Shown one piece after another: positions 11,201-26,655 of a DNA stretch of 64,000 bases; position 1 is the stretch's first letter, and the number at the start of each line of letters is the position of its first letter. Source of the DNA: Lingula anatina (taxonomy: Eukaryota; Brachiopoda; Lingulata; Lingulida; Lingulidae); NCBI RefSeq assembly GCF_001039355.2, contig NW_019775393.1:348498-412497 (forward strand). Direction: 5' to 3'. The position numbers and the translations under genes are program-made. The notes beneath the pieces were generated by a model that searched no databases, was not told the DNA's origin, and saw only the letters and a program-made list of their open reading frames with translations.

Positions 11201-13714
11201 TGTTACAAACAATGATTGTTACAGTGCAAGATATAACATGTATCTGAGGAAAATGCGCTATCAGCCATTAAAAATGTCAATAATTGTTAAGCAATAATCT
11301 GCAAAAAATGCTCTAGAGCTGATGTTTTATTGTACGAAATTAAACATATGGAAAATGAAGCTAACTAAAAATCAATATCTTAATAGTGCACCTTATATCT
11401 TGGAATGGACGGTTCTCTTGATCACAGTGAGCCTCATTTATCTTACTGAGGGTATCAAAACCCTCTGACACCTCACCAAACACTGTATGCACGCCATCCA
11501 AATAGTCTAAATTATCTCCAGTTGTTATGAAAAACTAAAATAAAATAAAAGACATTTTTAAATGTTAAAACAAAGCTATCATCGATCTAATCTATAAATT
11601 CTAAGAGAAGTAATTCTTCTTTGAGTTACATTAAGCTTTAATTGAAATTTATTTCTGACTCATACAAAAGCTAATCAAAATTATCACATAAATCACATAT
11701 GCCTCACTGACTATTGGTGCATTTTTAATTAATAAAAAATATTGTATTACCTGAGATCCATGCATGTCATTGCCATTATTAACCATTGAAACTGTGCCCA
11801 TCTTTTTGTGCTTGAGTATGGGCTTTACTTCTCTTTCAAAAAACCTGGCTTGTTCTCCATAGAGTTTCCTTAATACAAACAGATATGATAAGACTTATAT
11901 TCACTACTTCAACATATTTTATCATTTAAAAAAAAATAAGTACTAGGTAAAGTTATTCTATCTTAAAATTTGTATTTATTAGAAATGAGAATTATAAATT
12001 TGAAAAGAATTTCTTTAATTTGACTTACTCAAAGATGGCAGCCCCTCCCCTCCCACTCCCAGTGGGGTCTCCAGTCTGTGCAACTAAATTTCTCTGAAAA
12101 CAAAATTAAATTTCTAAATATTCTAGTATAACAAATGATAATCATTATTTAACAATAGATGGAAATAAATGCATTCAACAGTCTAAATTTTATTTGTCAT
12201 TCAATCTAAATAATATGCAAAATGCATTTTCATACCATACATCCATAATATTAACTTTTACTTTTCTACTGTTTTGCTCAAGTCTGGCTAGGATACACTG
12301 TCAGGCAATTACTTGATCTCATTTGCTGTCTCTAGATAGCATCCTCAGTATATACATAAAACTCAATATACAAATGCTACAGACAACACTCAAAGGATTA
12401 AGAAATGATACATAAATGATACATAAGTGTCTCCACAATCCATTTGAAAGGATTGTGGAGACAAATGGTTAACAGGCTATTAATTGTTGCTACTAGTTTA
12501 GCAAAACCTGCAATACATGACGTATATATTGTTTCCAGCTAAAAAACAGAGTTATAATTCATAAAAAATTACAACCAAAAAATTACTGTGATGGTATTAA
12601 AACTCTCTATATTAAAAGGTTAAGAAGGTAAATGCTGACAATTAGTTAACCTTACATCTTACCTGAATTGAATGGAATAAGGAAAAGTTGTAGTATTTTA
12701 TCTTGCATAACTTCAAGAAATTTAAGCAACCTGTAAATACAAAAGGGGTGAAAATGGTAAGTCAGTGGAGTAGCATAAAAATTCATGTGTTAGCACTTCT
12801 ATCAACAATTTTGATATATATGGTGTCCTAATGCAAAAGACTCAAAGAACTTTAAATGACATCTGGTTTAGGCATTATGCGGGAGCTGTTAAGCTTTTAT
12901 CTTACCTCTCTCCTCCTCAACACCCCTGAAAAACCAACCAGTAATCTCACCAACAGAACTGTGAGTAAGGCAAGATTCATTTACTTATCCACCAGTATTA
13001 AGTGCTACCAGTTAGGCTGCTGTGAAATTCAGCAACCAAAATCAGAATTCTGCATGGTCAAAAAATGATGCATTTATTTTCCCCACTAAGAAGCAACCTG
13101 TTGCCCAGAATCGAGTGCATTATAAGTTATGTGAGCAACATAGCAACATAATTATTCAAGAGTTTCCTTTGGGGGGGGGATGAACAACAAATTCTCATGA
13201 GGAGAAGTCTGGTCGGTGCCATCCCCCTCTCATGGCTCTGTAGATGAAAAATCTGGGTAGCTTTAAAGGAATGTAGGAATTAAGGCAAGATGAAAATTTG
13301 ACTGCTCCCACAAGATGGATGTGCAAACTGGTCATCATTTTATACTTTTTGAGGCATTTACATTCATTCTAAAGCACAGCGTACACATTGAAAATCATCA
13401 GTAGGAGTGCTAACAATCCCCCTTACAATCACTGTTTTAAATTTTACACAGAACAGATCAGGTTTGCTTTTGGTATTGTGAAGACTACCTGCATATACAT
13501 TGTATGATATTATGAATTGGGTATAGTTGAAGAAGAATTATCAAAATGATCTTGACAAAAACCAGCTAGAAATGCGTCATTTAACAGTGGCAGTTCATTG
13601 AAGTTTGTACTGAATAAACAGCTGATTTCATAGTATATACTTACTTCTAGGTCTTTCTTCAGTATAAAGATCAATTGTTAGGTCCCCTACTGAGGTCTCA
13701 AGAATAACAGCCAT
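8218..13714 (-). CDS. PPIL4: PPIL4: RRM-containing spliceosomal cyclophilin
   Basis: Thirteen exons read right to left: 13714-13645, 12730-12663, 12093-12029, 11868-11751, 11534-11392, 11072-10976, 10831-10715, 10510-10386, 10152-10086, 9643-9532, 9218-9137, 8877-8763 and 8553-8218. All phases close and give 504 residues (human 492). An N-terminal cyclophilin domain (about 1-165) carries [12 protein letters not shown] central RRM (about 240-318) has VLFVCKL as RNP2 and QYAFIEF as RNP1. The last exon is an arginine/aspartate/glutamate/lysine-rich tail of about 110 residues. The family is a nuclear, spliceosome-associated peptidyl-prolyl isomerase homologue. Two classic catalytic positions are changed: Ser44 in place of the active-site Arg, and Tyr118 in place of the Trp of cyclophilin A. 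The correct frame of the last exon ends in TAG at 8220-8218; a longer-looking open frame there is out of phase. Confidence 0.93.
10870..10921. repeat. AAT microsatellite
   Basis: A run of AAT/ATA trinucleotides is interrupted by an A tract, inside PPIL4 intron 6 (between the exons at 10831 and 10976). It is simple-sequence DNA. Confidence 0.9.
12429..12462. repeat. Perfect short hairpin
   Basis: Arms of 13 bases, GTCTCCACAATCC and its exact complement, are separated by an 8-base loop ATTTGAAA. It lies in PPIL4 intron 2, well away from exons. No terminator or RNA-gene context was found. Confidence 0.85.
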
Positions 13715-14119
13715 GTTAAAAAATAGGCAACTTATTTTCAACTTCCTTATTTTAACAGAGGTTGCATATATATATAGATTAATGAAACAACACAACCGAC
13801 TGTTGGTAAACTAAACGTTCATGCAAGTGCTCTTCAACAAAAAGAGGAATCTACATCTATAATAAGCGTGTAAAAGTGAGACTTGAATTTATTCAAAATA
13901 TTTCATGTCAAACAAATATATAAAAATTTAAAATGCGTTTTGAAACAACTTTAATAATATAAAAGATAATAAGTATCCCAAATCATTAACTGACTGATGA
14001 CACACTAAAGTAATATAGGTAGCCACTTTTGTGCTTGTACGAATTTCGGTCCTGTATTACAGTTTTCAGTAAAAGCCGACACACACAGGCGCACGTTATC
14101 CAGGAGCCAAGCAGACGAA
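13715..14119. promoter_or_regulatory. Head-to-head promoter interval, PPIL4 / ACAT2
   Basis: Only 405 bases separate the two divergent ATG codons, so the two genes must share or abut promoters. The interval is AT-rich near PPIL4 and carries a GC-richer patch near 14040-14110 just before the ACAT2 start. No TATA box or recognisable operator was identified with confidence. Confidence 0.5.
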
Positions 14120-17797
<3,678 letters not shown>

Positions 17798-18391
17798 TTT
17801 AGTCAAATATTAAGAAAACAGTTGTATTAAGATTAACTGACTGCTTAACAAATAGACAAACCGTACAAATTTACCACGCTGCAATAATACATTGATTTTT
17901 AATGTCCAGAATCATGAGAGAAAGTATAAACTTGTACTTTATCAATTTTGCATGCATGTCATTTACAGTAATGAAATACAAAGAAAATTTATTCGTAGCG
18001 TTTGAAAATTTAATTTTCTGTACAATATAAAGACTTGAATATACAGATTTATATATACATTTACTAAGTGGAGTTTAAATGTTCCTTGAAATATATGCCT
18101 ATGAAATACATTTAACATTTACATTAAAAACAACTGTTCAATCTTTTTTTCTAAAAAAAATTATTAAATTGGGCTAAATAAAAAAGTTTGCTGATTCTTT
18201 TCTACATGTATATAATTATCCTTCAATGCAACCGTCCACAAAAACAGGATCAGAGATCAGACATATGTCAAGCATACAAGTGTTGGGTGCTTGCTGCTCA
18301 TTTCATTCCTTCCACAGAGGTGCTACTCCAGAGTAAAAGCTGATCTTTTGATGTGGTGGTAAAGTCTGTATATTTGGATAAAACCGCTTTC
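17798..18391. other. Tail-to-tail 3' UTR interval, ACAT2 / CHMP1B
   Basis: No coding sequence was seen. AATAAA at 18177-18182 on the plus strand is a candidate ACAT2 poly(A) signal. The CHMP1B stop codon lies about 210 bases further on the opposite strand, so the two 3' UTRs may overlap. Confidence 0.45.
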
Positions 18392-20777
18392 TTACATTGA
18401 TCTTAACTTAGCTAGACGCTGTGACAGTTCATCCTGAAAAGAGGATGTGGTGGTTTAATACATATCTGCACATGTATGTGCAATAGAAGTGTAATACAAG
18501 TTGTATCTGAAGTCGGAAAACTTGAGCATTATTAACAAATTCTTATTAATGACATTTTCAGTACTTACTTGTTCTGATGATGCTGCACTGGCTGACCCAA
18601 TGGTGGCTGTCTGACTTTGAGGCAATTCCATATTAAGTTCCAAACTGAAGAAAAACAATTAGGCAATTCACTTCTTTATAACATGCTTCTTGAAATAAAA
18701 AATGGGATTGCATTTCTCCAAAACAATCTATTCACTTTCACAAACACTTTTCTTCACAGCAAGGGATCTCAGCACTTTTTTTTTTGCTTTGATGATTGTT
18801 ATTTAGGCATTGCAAGAAATGGTTTACTTATCAATACAGGATCCAAAATAACTGCTGATGCTAATAGCTGTTGCTAACTACAGACAAAATAGCAAATGCA
18901 ATGTTCTCACCCAGCTTCATCAGCCACTTCCTGCATCAGGGAATCGACCTGTGCCTGAGGAGCATTTAGTGTGGAAGAGGCAGACATCGTATCTTCCATC
19001 ACTTGTGATTGCACATCAAGATTCTCAAACTGGGTTTCAAATCTGTCCATCAGTTGTGAAACCTATTTATGAAAAAATATAATTATTAAATACCTGTATA
19101 AATATTAAATTTGCAACATAAACAATTGGACATATATAGATAAATATTACAGCTCAGTTTGTGCTTTTGTAATTTCTCTTACAAAGAATTATATCTAGGA
19201 ATTTGATAGAGAAACATTTTAGTATACCTTTTCTAAATTCATAGATTTCATAGCGGATTCCATTGACTTCACAACTCCTGCCATGGACTGTGTTACCTGA
19301 AATATTGAATAGATTTTCACAGTTTAACTTTGCAATTAGTACCAAATGCATTGATTTACTGGAGTGGAGCACAGTGCCTGCTTACATCACTCACTGGCAA
19401 AACCCTTTTCAATAAATTTTTTTAAATTATTTCACTGAAAGTTTACCAAGCAGTGAATATGAATTATTGTGTTATCCTAACACTGCATCTTTTATTTCAT
19501 TCCGAGTTTTATTCTTTCATTAAAAAAATTTAATTACATTGCTGTTATACATACTTGTTTTGTTGTAAGAGCAGTCTGAACTCTAGCAGCTACAGCATCT
19601 ATTCTGGCACTCATTCTCCTATAGTTTATGGCTTCATTCTTCTTCCTAATAGAATTTTCTGCATGAATCCTGGCATTCTCTATCAAACCTTTTTGTATGG
19701 CCTAAAAATTTGATAAAATAGAAGTATTAAAAAAAAAACAGGAGCACTGAAAACAATACCATATGGATCTCATAGAATAAATGAAGAAGATTTATGTATA
19801 GGATTATTTATACCTGAGAAGTACTGAAAGTAAAATATGTAAATAAAACCCTTAAATTATCTCAAAAGTCTGTACATCACACATAGGAGATGACATGTCC
19901 TATAATTTTTGTAATAAGGGATTCCACATTATTGGCCACCTCTGTAACATCTCTCACCCTTTGTGATTTTTGTCATGTAAACACTTGTGCAACATGTAAA
20001 AAAGTCTTTCAAAGCAATCATTACATAGATACTTTCTGAAAATCTGCAATGCCAGCTGAATAAAATGATAACAATATAGCATACCTTCTTTAGTTTGTTT
20101 TTTTCTTCTTTTTCTTGTTTCTCACACTTCTTAGCATTTCTTTCAAGGTCTTTGGCAGCAAATTTTAAATTGAACAAATGTTCTGTAGATGGTTAAGGAA
20201 AACACAATATTTTTTCCTTTGTAACCATGCAAGCATTTAATAAACAGGAAGGTCAAATAATACAGCATGATATTTTCACCACCAGGATACAAACTACTGT
20301 GCAAAACATTGTTGAAATTGCTTGGCCCACACGACTGTTCAAGAGTTATTTTTTTCCTTAAGGGAAACAATTCTAGGCATCAAATGGAAGTCTTCAACGA
20401 ACACATTTTTTCATGGTGGCATAACAGGTAGATGAGCTGATGAATTATACCTTGTTCAACTGTCAAACATCCAGGAGTATTGGTCACAGAAAATTAGCAT
20501 TCTCTTTAACAAGATAGACAAGAAAGTGTAGATGGCTGCCATCTTACTTTAGATATATGATAGATTCTCTAAAGGTCAATCAAATACAAAACTATATGTA
20601 GTTCTACGTACATGAGAGATGGGTTCTCTAACTTTTAAGTAACATTGACACTGATTGTGATACTGTGATGTACGTCGATGACAACATTGACAAGTTTACC
20701 TGTACTTCCTACTTGGTTTTTAGGCGGTTTAAATTCGAATGAGGTGTATTTTAATGAAACCAAAGGATACTATCCAT
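18392..20777 (-). CDS. CHMP1B: CHMP1B-type ESCRT-III subunit
   Basis: Six firm exons run right to left: 20182-20085, 19701-19555, 19296-19228, 19062-18911, 18644-18569 and 18433-18392. The N-terminus needs one more tiny exon. ATG GAT A at 20777-20771 followed by a GTATCC donor joins in phase to give [13 protein letters not shown], matching the [11 protein letters not shown] of the family, and a 196-residue protein (human CHMP1B has 199). CHMP1 proteins polymerise on endosomal and midbody membranes and recruit Vps4/spastin. A basic, heptad-like helical N-terminal half is followed by a C-terminal MIT-interacting helix, [20 protein letters not shown] just upstream of the last helix is typical of CHMP1B. 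The 7-base first coding exon is the only uncertain piece. Confidence 0.9.
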
Positions 20778-21202
20778 CTTGGAAATTGTAGCTAGATCCC
20801 GGCTTGTCTATATTAGCACCGTCTTCCGTCTTCTCGAAGATATTTCAAAACATTTACTGATGATCACTTACCTTCTGCTTGTGAGTAATATTTACGTGAG
20901 TGACGTCAGAGAAAAAGGAGACCGAATGCTGACCTCATCGATATATGAGTATTTTAATTTTTTATAATAAATAATTGTTAATAAAAGTGAATAGCCAAGA
21001 AATATCCAATGACTTCTTCTACTCGAAATTTGGCCTGGAATGAACAGTTATTTCACTTCAAAATATTTTGCTTCATATTCACTCTTCCCACAATGCTCCA
21101 TTTATTTACAATATGTCTGCGCCCATGAAACTACTCGTGTTGACCGTCTACCACTGAGTTTGGACTAAGTTTTCCCAGCAGTCGGGAATTCTGCTGGTCA
21201 TT
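20778..21202. promoter_or_regulatory. Head-to-head promoter interval, CHMP1B / URB1
   Basis: About 425 bases lie between the divergent starts. A perfect palindromic cAMP-response element, TGACGTCA, lies at 20901-20908, about 125 bases upstream of the proposed CHMP1B ATG and about 295 upstream of the URB1 ATG. No TATA box was found. Shared use of this site by both genes is inference. Confidence 0.5.
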
Positions 21203-24200
21203 ATGAAGCGTAAAGGAGAGAATCCGTCACAGGAAAATGTTGAAAAATGGCGAAAAGAGCAAATCCCGACAGAAAATGAAAATTACACACATTTGAACTT
21301 TAAACTCGAGCTGCGAGATGCAACCACGATTTTCATCGGTAATATTTAATTAATAATCCAACGTTCGGCTGTCAACTTGATCGATTAATAACCCAAAAAA
21401 CACCAGAAATCGATTTAAAGATACGACACTAGTGTTCCATAGTACAAAAACCCGATCACAAAATCTTTTTTTTTTTTTTTTTTTTTACCGAATTTATCGA
21501 ATTGCCAGCATAGTAGATAGGTATATCAGAAGAAAATTCAAACTGATCAGAAAAATTTCACATTTATGTCTTCTGAAAGGTAATGCAAACCGAACCAAAA
21601 CGGTGACCTTGGCTGGGATGGCCTCAGTACAGATCATAAAATATTGCGCATCAAATTAACTATACTAGGTATATCAGAAAAATTTTCAAACTGATCAGAA
21701 AATTAAAATACTTATATCATCTGAAAGGTAATGCAAAAACTGGATGAAATCATTTGGAATTTTTTAAATATTCCTACAAGCAACAAAGATATTGAAGTTT
21801 TTTAACTGCAAAAATCCACCAAAAGTGTCCACACTTCTCAGCTCAAAACCTGTGCCCACTGACCAGCAGTGATCACTCAGGCGCAGCAGAGCACCCTGTG
21901 TGTCTTTGTGTGCTCAGCCTATTGTCTGGCTCACATAGCCTGTGACTAATCAGGGCAGAGCTATTTCCCTGTGGTAATTTTCACATCATGTAATATTGCG
22001 GATTAAATTAACTATACTTCGCAACCTTCAAATTTCATGATTTTTCTACATAATATAGCAAATTTCATAAACTTTGCTGGATATAAATTTCAAAAAGATG
22101 ATACCAGCACTTACCTGAAATTTTTTAGCATTTTGTAGAGGCAAAACTTAAAACAAGCAGAACCGAAACTTGTCAAAGACTGCAACATGGGAAAATCATG
22201 TGACCGGATTTTACTCTTTGATTTACAACTTATTTAGTTAATGGCTTGTATTAGTTTTTTTACGCAGCGCTAAAAGAGAGATTTAAAAAAGGGGTTCCAT
22301 AGGCGAACTGTCAGCAGGCCGACTTCAGTTTAACACTTCACTGCCCGTGGACAGTTACGACTGTAGCGCCCCTAGCGGATTGTGATCTACCTAACTATAC
22401 TTCCCATTCTTCAATTTTCATGCTTTTTCTATATTAAATTGCAAATTTGCTGAACTTTTAAATGGTATTTTATGGTATGCTCTGACTTTTTGATGTTCAG
22501 TAAGTGCTGAAAGTAAGAACAAAAGTGTTATAGACAGAAAAATCAGAAAAGTAGTTTTTTGTTAGTCTTAATTTGAATATATCTTCTTTTAGTAAGCTTT
22601 AAGTGCTCAAATTTATCTATGTTGAATTGTAGCTGACTAGTTAATCATACATGATATCAGCAGACTTACGTTATGTTTTTTCTACCCCAGGGCCCTCTTT
22701 GGGCACATTATGAGCTATTTGTCAGGAAAAATGATTAACTTATCTCTGAAAAACATGCAGTTTGACAAAAAGACCTAATTAAAAAAGAACATACTATTTT
22801 TTTTAGCTCTTGAAAAGTTCATACAGCAAGCTAAAGGATATCTGGAAGGTGTACGCAGTGAAGATATAGCTGCATATTACTGCCGATCGTCACCAGAATG
22901 TCAAGAAATATTTCAGATATTGGAGGCAGGGAAAAGAAAACCACAGGAAGTAAGTTGTATCATTTGTAGTTAGCTTACACAATATTAACTGTCTTGGGAT
23001 TATTTTGCTCTTTCAGTTTTGTAAAGAATCAAAATGGATATATGATTATAGTTTGTTCTTCATATTATACTGATAAATTTGTCTACAAAGTTATAGTGAC
23101 TGCATTAGTTAGATACATGACCAAACATAACTTTTGATTTTCAGTATGCCTTGATATTCGAAACCTTAGAATGTATGCTTATAAGATTTGGAGATGACCT
23201 CAGTAACTTGAAAACTGTTGGCCATAGTTTAGTGAGACGGCTACTGGCAGGTCATATGGGTGCCATCTTTAGTATGTTATGGCCCAGCAACAAGGCTAGT
23301 CACATAAAGGCCAGCTTGAAGTTACTCACTTCAATGGTTATGCTAAGTGACAGTACAGCAAGAGATGTTCAGGCACAATTTGATTTTACACACCAAGCTC
23401 TACCTGCTCTATTACTCAGAAGAAATATTCAGGTATGTAATATGTTGTTGTAAGATATTAAGCTGTCTTCATTTATTTATGCATTTTTGTATGTATGTAC
23501 CTTTTTTTTGCATATTCTTGTTAAGTTTGTTTAAATTTCATAATTTTTATGCTATTAAATATATAATAACTCTGAATGATATTTGGTATGTGATAAAGAA
23601 CATTGTACATTTGAATTGTAATGTTAAGTATTTTTGCAATAAGATGATTATATGCATCAATAACTTTTTCAAGGACCCTCAAGATATTCGCACCTGTCTG
23701 CTACAGTTCATTATGTCATTTTTGAATAGTGGAGACAGCAGTGTGGTTCGTCAGTTAGTTGAGCAGAAAGGTAAGCAAAAAACACCTTTAATTCGGATCA
23801 TTAGCAGGCATTAAAACCCCTTTGTGTATTTGAATGTAATTTTTAAAAAGTTTATTTATTTATTTATGTAAAATGCCCAATGGCCAGGTATTACTTCTTT
23901 CTAACACCTCATTGAATTTTGGTAACATTTAAATGCTATGCATTGTAATTTAATTTTAGACTGTTTTCTTTGTTTATTTTTGCGTTTAAGGATTTCTCAA
24001 TAGCATATTTTTTGGCATGGTTAATGACAGACTGTCCACAGTGCAGTTAATACTTGGAACATTACAAGAAAAGGTAACGATGTAGTTTATGAAACATACA
24101 TCTCAAATCATATTTTGATTTAATCAAATATTTCATATTAGTGATTAGTATTGAAGTTTAGAAAAGATAACAACTTTACTGATATATAACTGACCAAAAC

Positions 24201-24686
24201 TTAATATTTCAATAGTTTTTTTTTGCTTCTTTTAATTTTTTATTCATTTTGTCCTGATTGCATGATGCCTTATGGCTATTTTCTACAATTTAGGTTGTTC
24301 TTAACCCTTATATCAGCAAAACTGCAAAGATCCGTCTGTTCAATGACAATATTTTGAAGCAGCTGCTTCAGCTGTACAAATGGAAAGGACCGACAAAATG
24401 GAAAGCTTCACAAGAAGATGCCATGGAGCAAGAGGTTAGAAACATAGAATGTTCTTTTGTTTAAGTCTAATTGACTTTATGTGTCATTGCCATTATAGAT
24501 TATACATTTAATGGGGCCATACAACCAAAAGTAAGGCTTTTAAGAAAATTCTTTCTCTCTTTTTTCACCATTTTATTTAACATTCCAGCTAGAAATAGAG
24601 GAGGATGAAAATGAGGACAGAAAAGTTGTCAGGGAGCAAGTGCACTCTTTTCTCTTGGAAATATGCTGTTCAATAAAAACAGGCAT
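21203..24686 (+). CDS. URB1: URB1 (nucleolar pre-ribosomal-associated protein 1), 5' part
   Basis: Seven exons: 21203-21338, 22807-22949, 23145-23432, 23674-23770, 23991-24073, 24294-24434 and 24589-24686. The last is cut off by an unknown base at 24687. Together they give about 328 residues. Recognised family stretches include FETLECMLIRFG, FGMVNDRL and a conserved H-S-F-L-L-E-I-C-C segment at the truncation. URB1/Npa1 is a large alpha-helical nucleolar scaffold needed for early 60S ribosomal subunit assembly. The ATG is preceded by the CHMP1B head-to-head interval, and the start MKRKGENPSQE is basic. Comparison with the human protein (2271 residues) suggests that several hundred residues between this exon and the next recognisable one are absent from the window. 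Confidence 0.88.
21521..22455. repeat. Two pairs of diverged direct repeats in URB1 intron 1
   Basis: The first pair, about 21521-21590 and 21668-21735, shares GGTATATCAGAA, TTCAAACTGATCAGAAAA and TCTGAAAGGTAATGCAAA. The second pair, about 22010-22080 and 22393-22455, shares TAACTATACTTC, TTTCATG and TTTTTCTA. A less AT-rich segment lies between them at about 21840-21960. This looks like a decayed interspersed element or local duplications, with no coding frame. The family was not recognised. Confidence 0.45.
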
Positions 24687-24687
24687 N
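24687..24687. other. Single unknown base: contig join with missing sequence
   Basis: An N interrupts URB1 exon 7. The sequence to its left is coding and the sequence to its right is intronic, so real sequence is missing here. The right side starts at the same point as the second copy of the 9-kb block. Confidence 0.9.
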
Positions 24688-24775
24688 AAAGAAAAGATTA
24701 CCATTTTACTTTTTCCCATATATATTTCAGTAGTTTAATAACAATATATATGGAATATGTTTGATTTGTTTGTAG

Positions 24776-26655
24776 GATGCTGATCTTTCCACAGAATTAC
24801 TGGAGAGATATTTTGATGAAATTTATGACATAATTGCAAAGGTACATGAATATGCAACCACAGAGGAACGTGACACTGGACCAGAAAAGACAGAAGTAAA
24901 AGCTTCAAATAATGCATACATTCTGAATATCGCAGCAACTGCTGAGTCAAAAGAAGATATTTTGGTTATGGTCATGAACCTTGTGCTTAGCCATCCCACT
25001 GTTAAGACATGGTTTCTTAAACCAGCAGTGCATCATTCTCACAAAGATGACCAGAAGAGGATCGCAGTCATGATGACATCTTTCACCTGCAAAACACTGG
25101 CAGTGATTGCAGAATTTGAGGAAAGATTTACAGAGCATCTCAAAGGACAGCTTGACATGTATATTCAGGAATTGGTGACCTATATATGTAGAGAAAAAGA
25201 AAACTTGGGCAGATCAAGTTCAAGTACCATGTATAATCATTTGCCAAGTTTGCTGAAGTTTTTTTCTTTCTCCCAACAAGGCATGATACTCGATGCAATA
25301 CTGGGCCAGAAAAAGAAATCAGAGGAAACTAGAGGAAAGCATGTGGACCTTGTTAGCCATATTATAGCTCATTTGTCATCAACTTCTTCTGACCCATCAG
25401 CCCTTCATTTGGCCATTCAAAGTGTGTCAACACTGCTGAACATGGCCATTGCCAAAAACAGTGTCAAATTTGACCAAACACTGTTGAAGTTCTTGCAAGC
25501 ATTTCCTCAGTATACTGTCTGTGCTTCAGATAGCTTTGTAGAATATTGTTTTCATGAACCAACTTGCACAAGAGTTGATATGATTTACTGTCTTGTAACT
25601 GGAAGTAAAGAGGCAAGGAGAATGTTTATTGACTGTTGCAAGAGAAACAAGAAAGTCAAAAAGATGAAACAGCTTTTTGTGAAAGTTATGGATTTTTTAC
25701 TTTTTATGGAATCTGAGTTTGGTAAGGATAAAAAAAAATTTATAAGAGAAAAAATTAAACTACTTCTTCCTTGTTCTTTAGAAGGCGATTTTCCATTTGT
25801 ATGTTGAAGGGCAATTAATGTGTTTAATACATTCGCCATCAAGTAAACTCTATACTGATTATCACTCAGAGTACTTCATTATGCATTGAATCTTTAGAGA
25901 ACTTAAGAAAGTGCATGTTAACTTCTTTGATTTCAATAAAAGATGCCCTTGTTCTCTGGCCAAACAGTTATACTTTTTGACATAATTCTAGCTTTATTGG
26001 ATAAGCTGTGACTCAACTTGATAATTATTTTTCTCAACAGAAGACTTCATTAAGGATCTTTATCTGCCAGAGTTTGAATCATGGCTATTTGATAGTGATC
26101 AGGAGCAAGATGAGACAAAGCACAAAGTGCAGATGATGATAAAGTTGGTGCATTTACTTAACCAAGGTGAGTGCAGTATTTCTTGTTTAAAATACAAGTT
26201 ATCTAGTTGAGACCACTTGTTTATATGGGAATATCTAATCTAAAAGTTTTCAAAGAGTTTGTGTTGCTTTTTTCTACCGTTGAATATTGAAGCATATTGT
26301 ATACATATTGATCATTTACAGGTTAAAAAGACAAAGCACAATGTGTTTTTGATATAAAGGAATTGAGTGCTGAATGTTCATATAGCAAAGATCGATATCT
26401 GTCATTTCAGAAGAGGCAGACCAATTAGTAGAAAAACTAAGGCAGATTCAGTGCTTGTCCTCTGTACAGATAATGGTGTTTCACAGCCTTGTGAAATGGA
26501 GTTCTGCATATGAAAATTTGAGTCTCAAGTTGAAGTGGCAGCTAGCTTTGGTGGAGAACCTTGTGAAAAGCACAACTCTGGTTTTAAGTCAGAAAAGTGA
26601 ACATGATAACCAGCAAAAAGAGATGCTAATAAACATATTATCATCTATGATAAAG
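24776..26655 (+). CDS. URB1: URB1 exons 8-10, copy 1
   Basis: Exons 24776-25721 (946 bases), 26041-26166 and 26411-26655 join in phase. The first is a long exon starting DADLSTELLERYF and ending ESEFG at a GTAAGG donor. An apparent open frame through this donor to 25807 is intron read-through. The product is a helical-repeat, acidic and lysine-rich middle portion of URB1. The next exon is at 33935. The segment has a near-identical counterpart at 34134-36013. Confidence 0.82.

Noticed and set aside
25722-25807. Extension of the URB1 exon 8 open frame past 25721 (and past 35079)
   Set aside because: A GTAAGG donor at 25722 and an in-phase acceptor before 26041 restore the conserved protein, so the extension is intron read-through.
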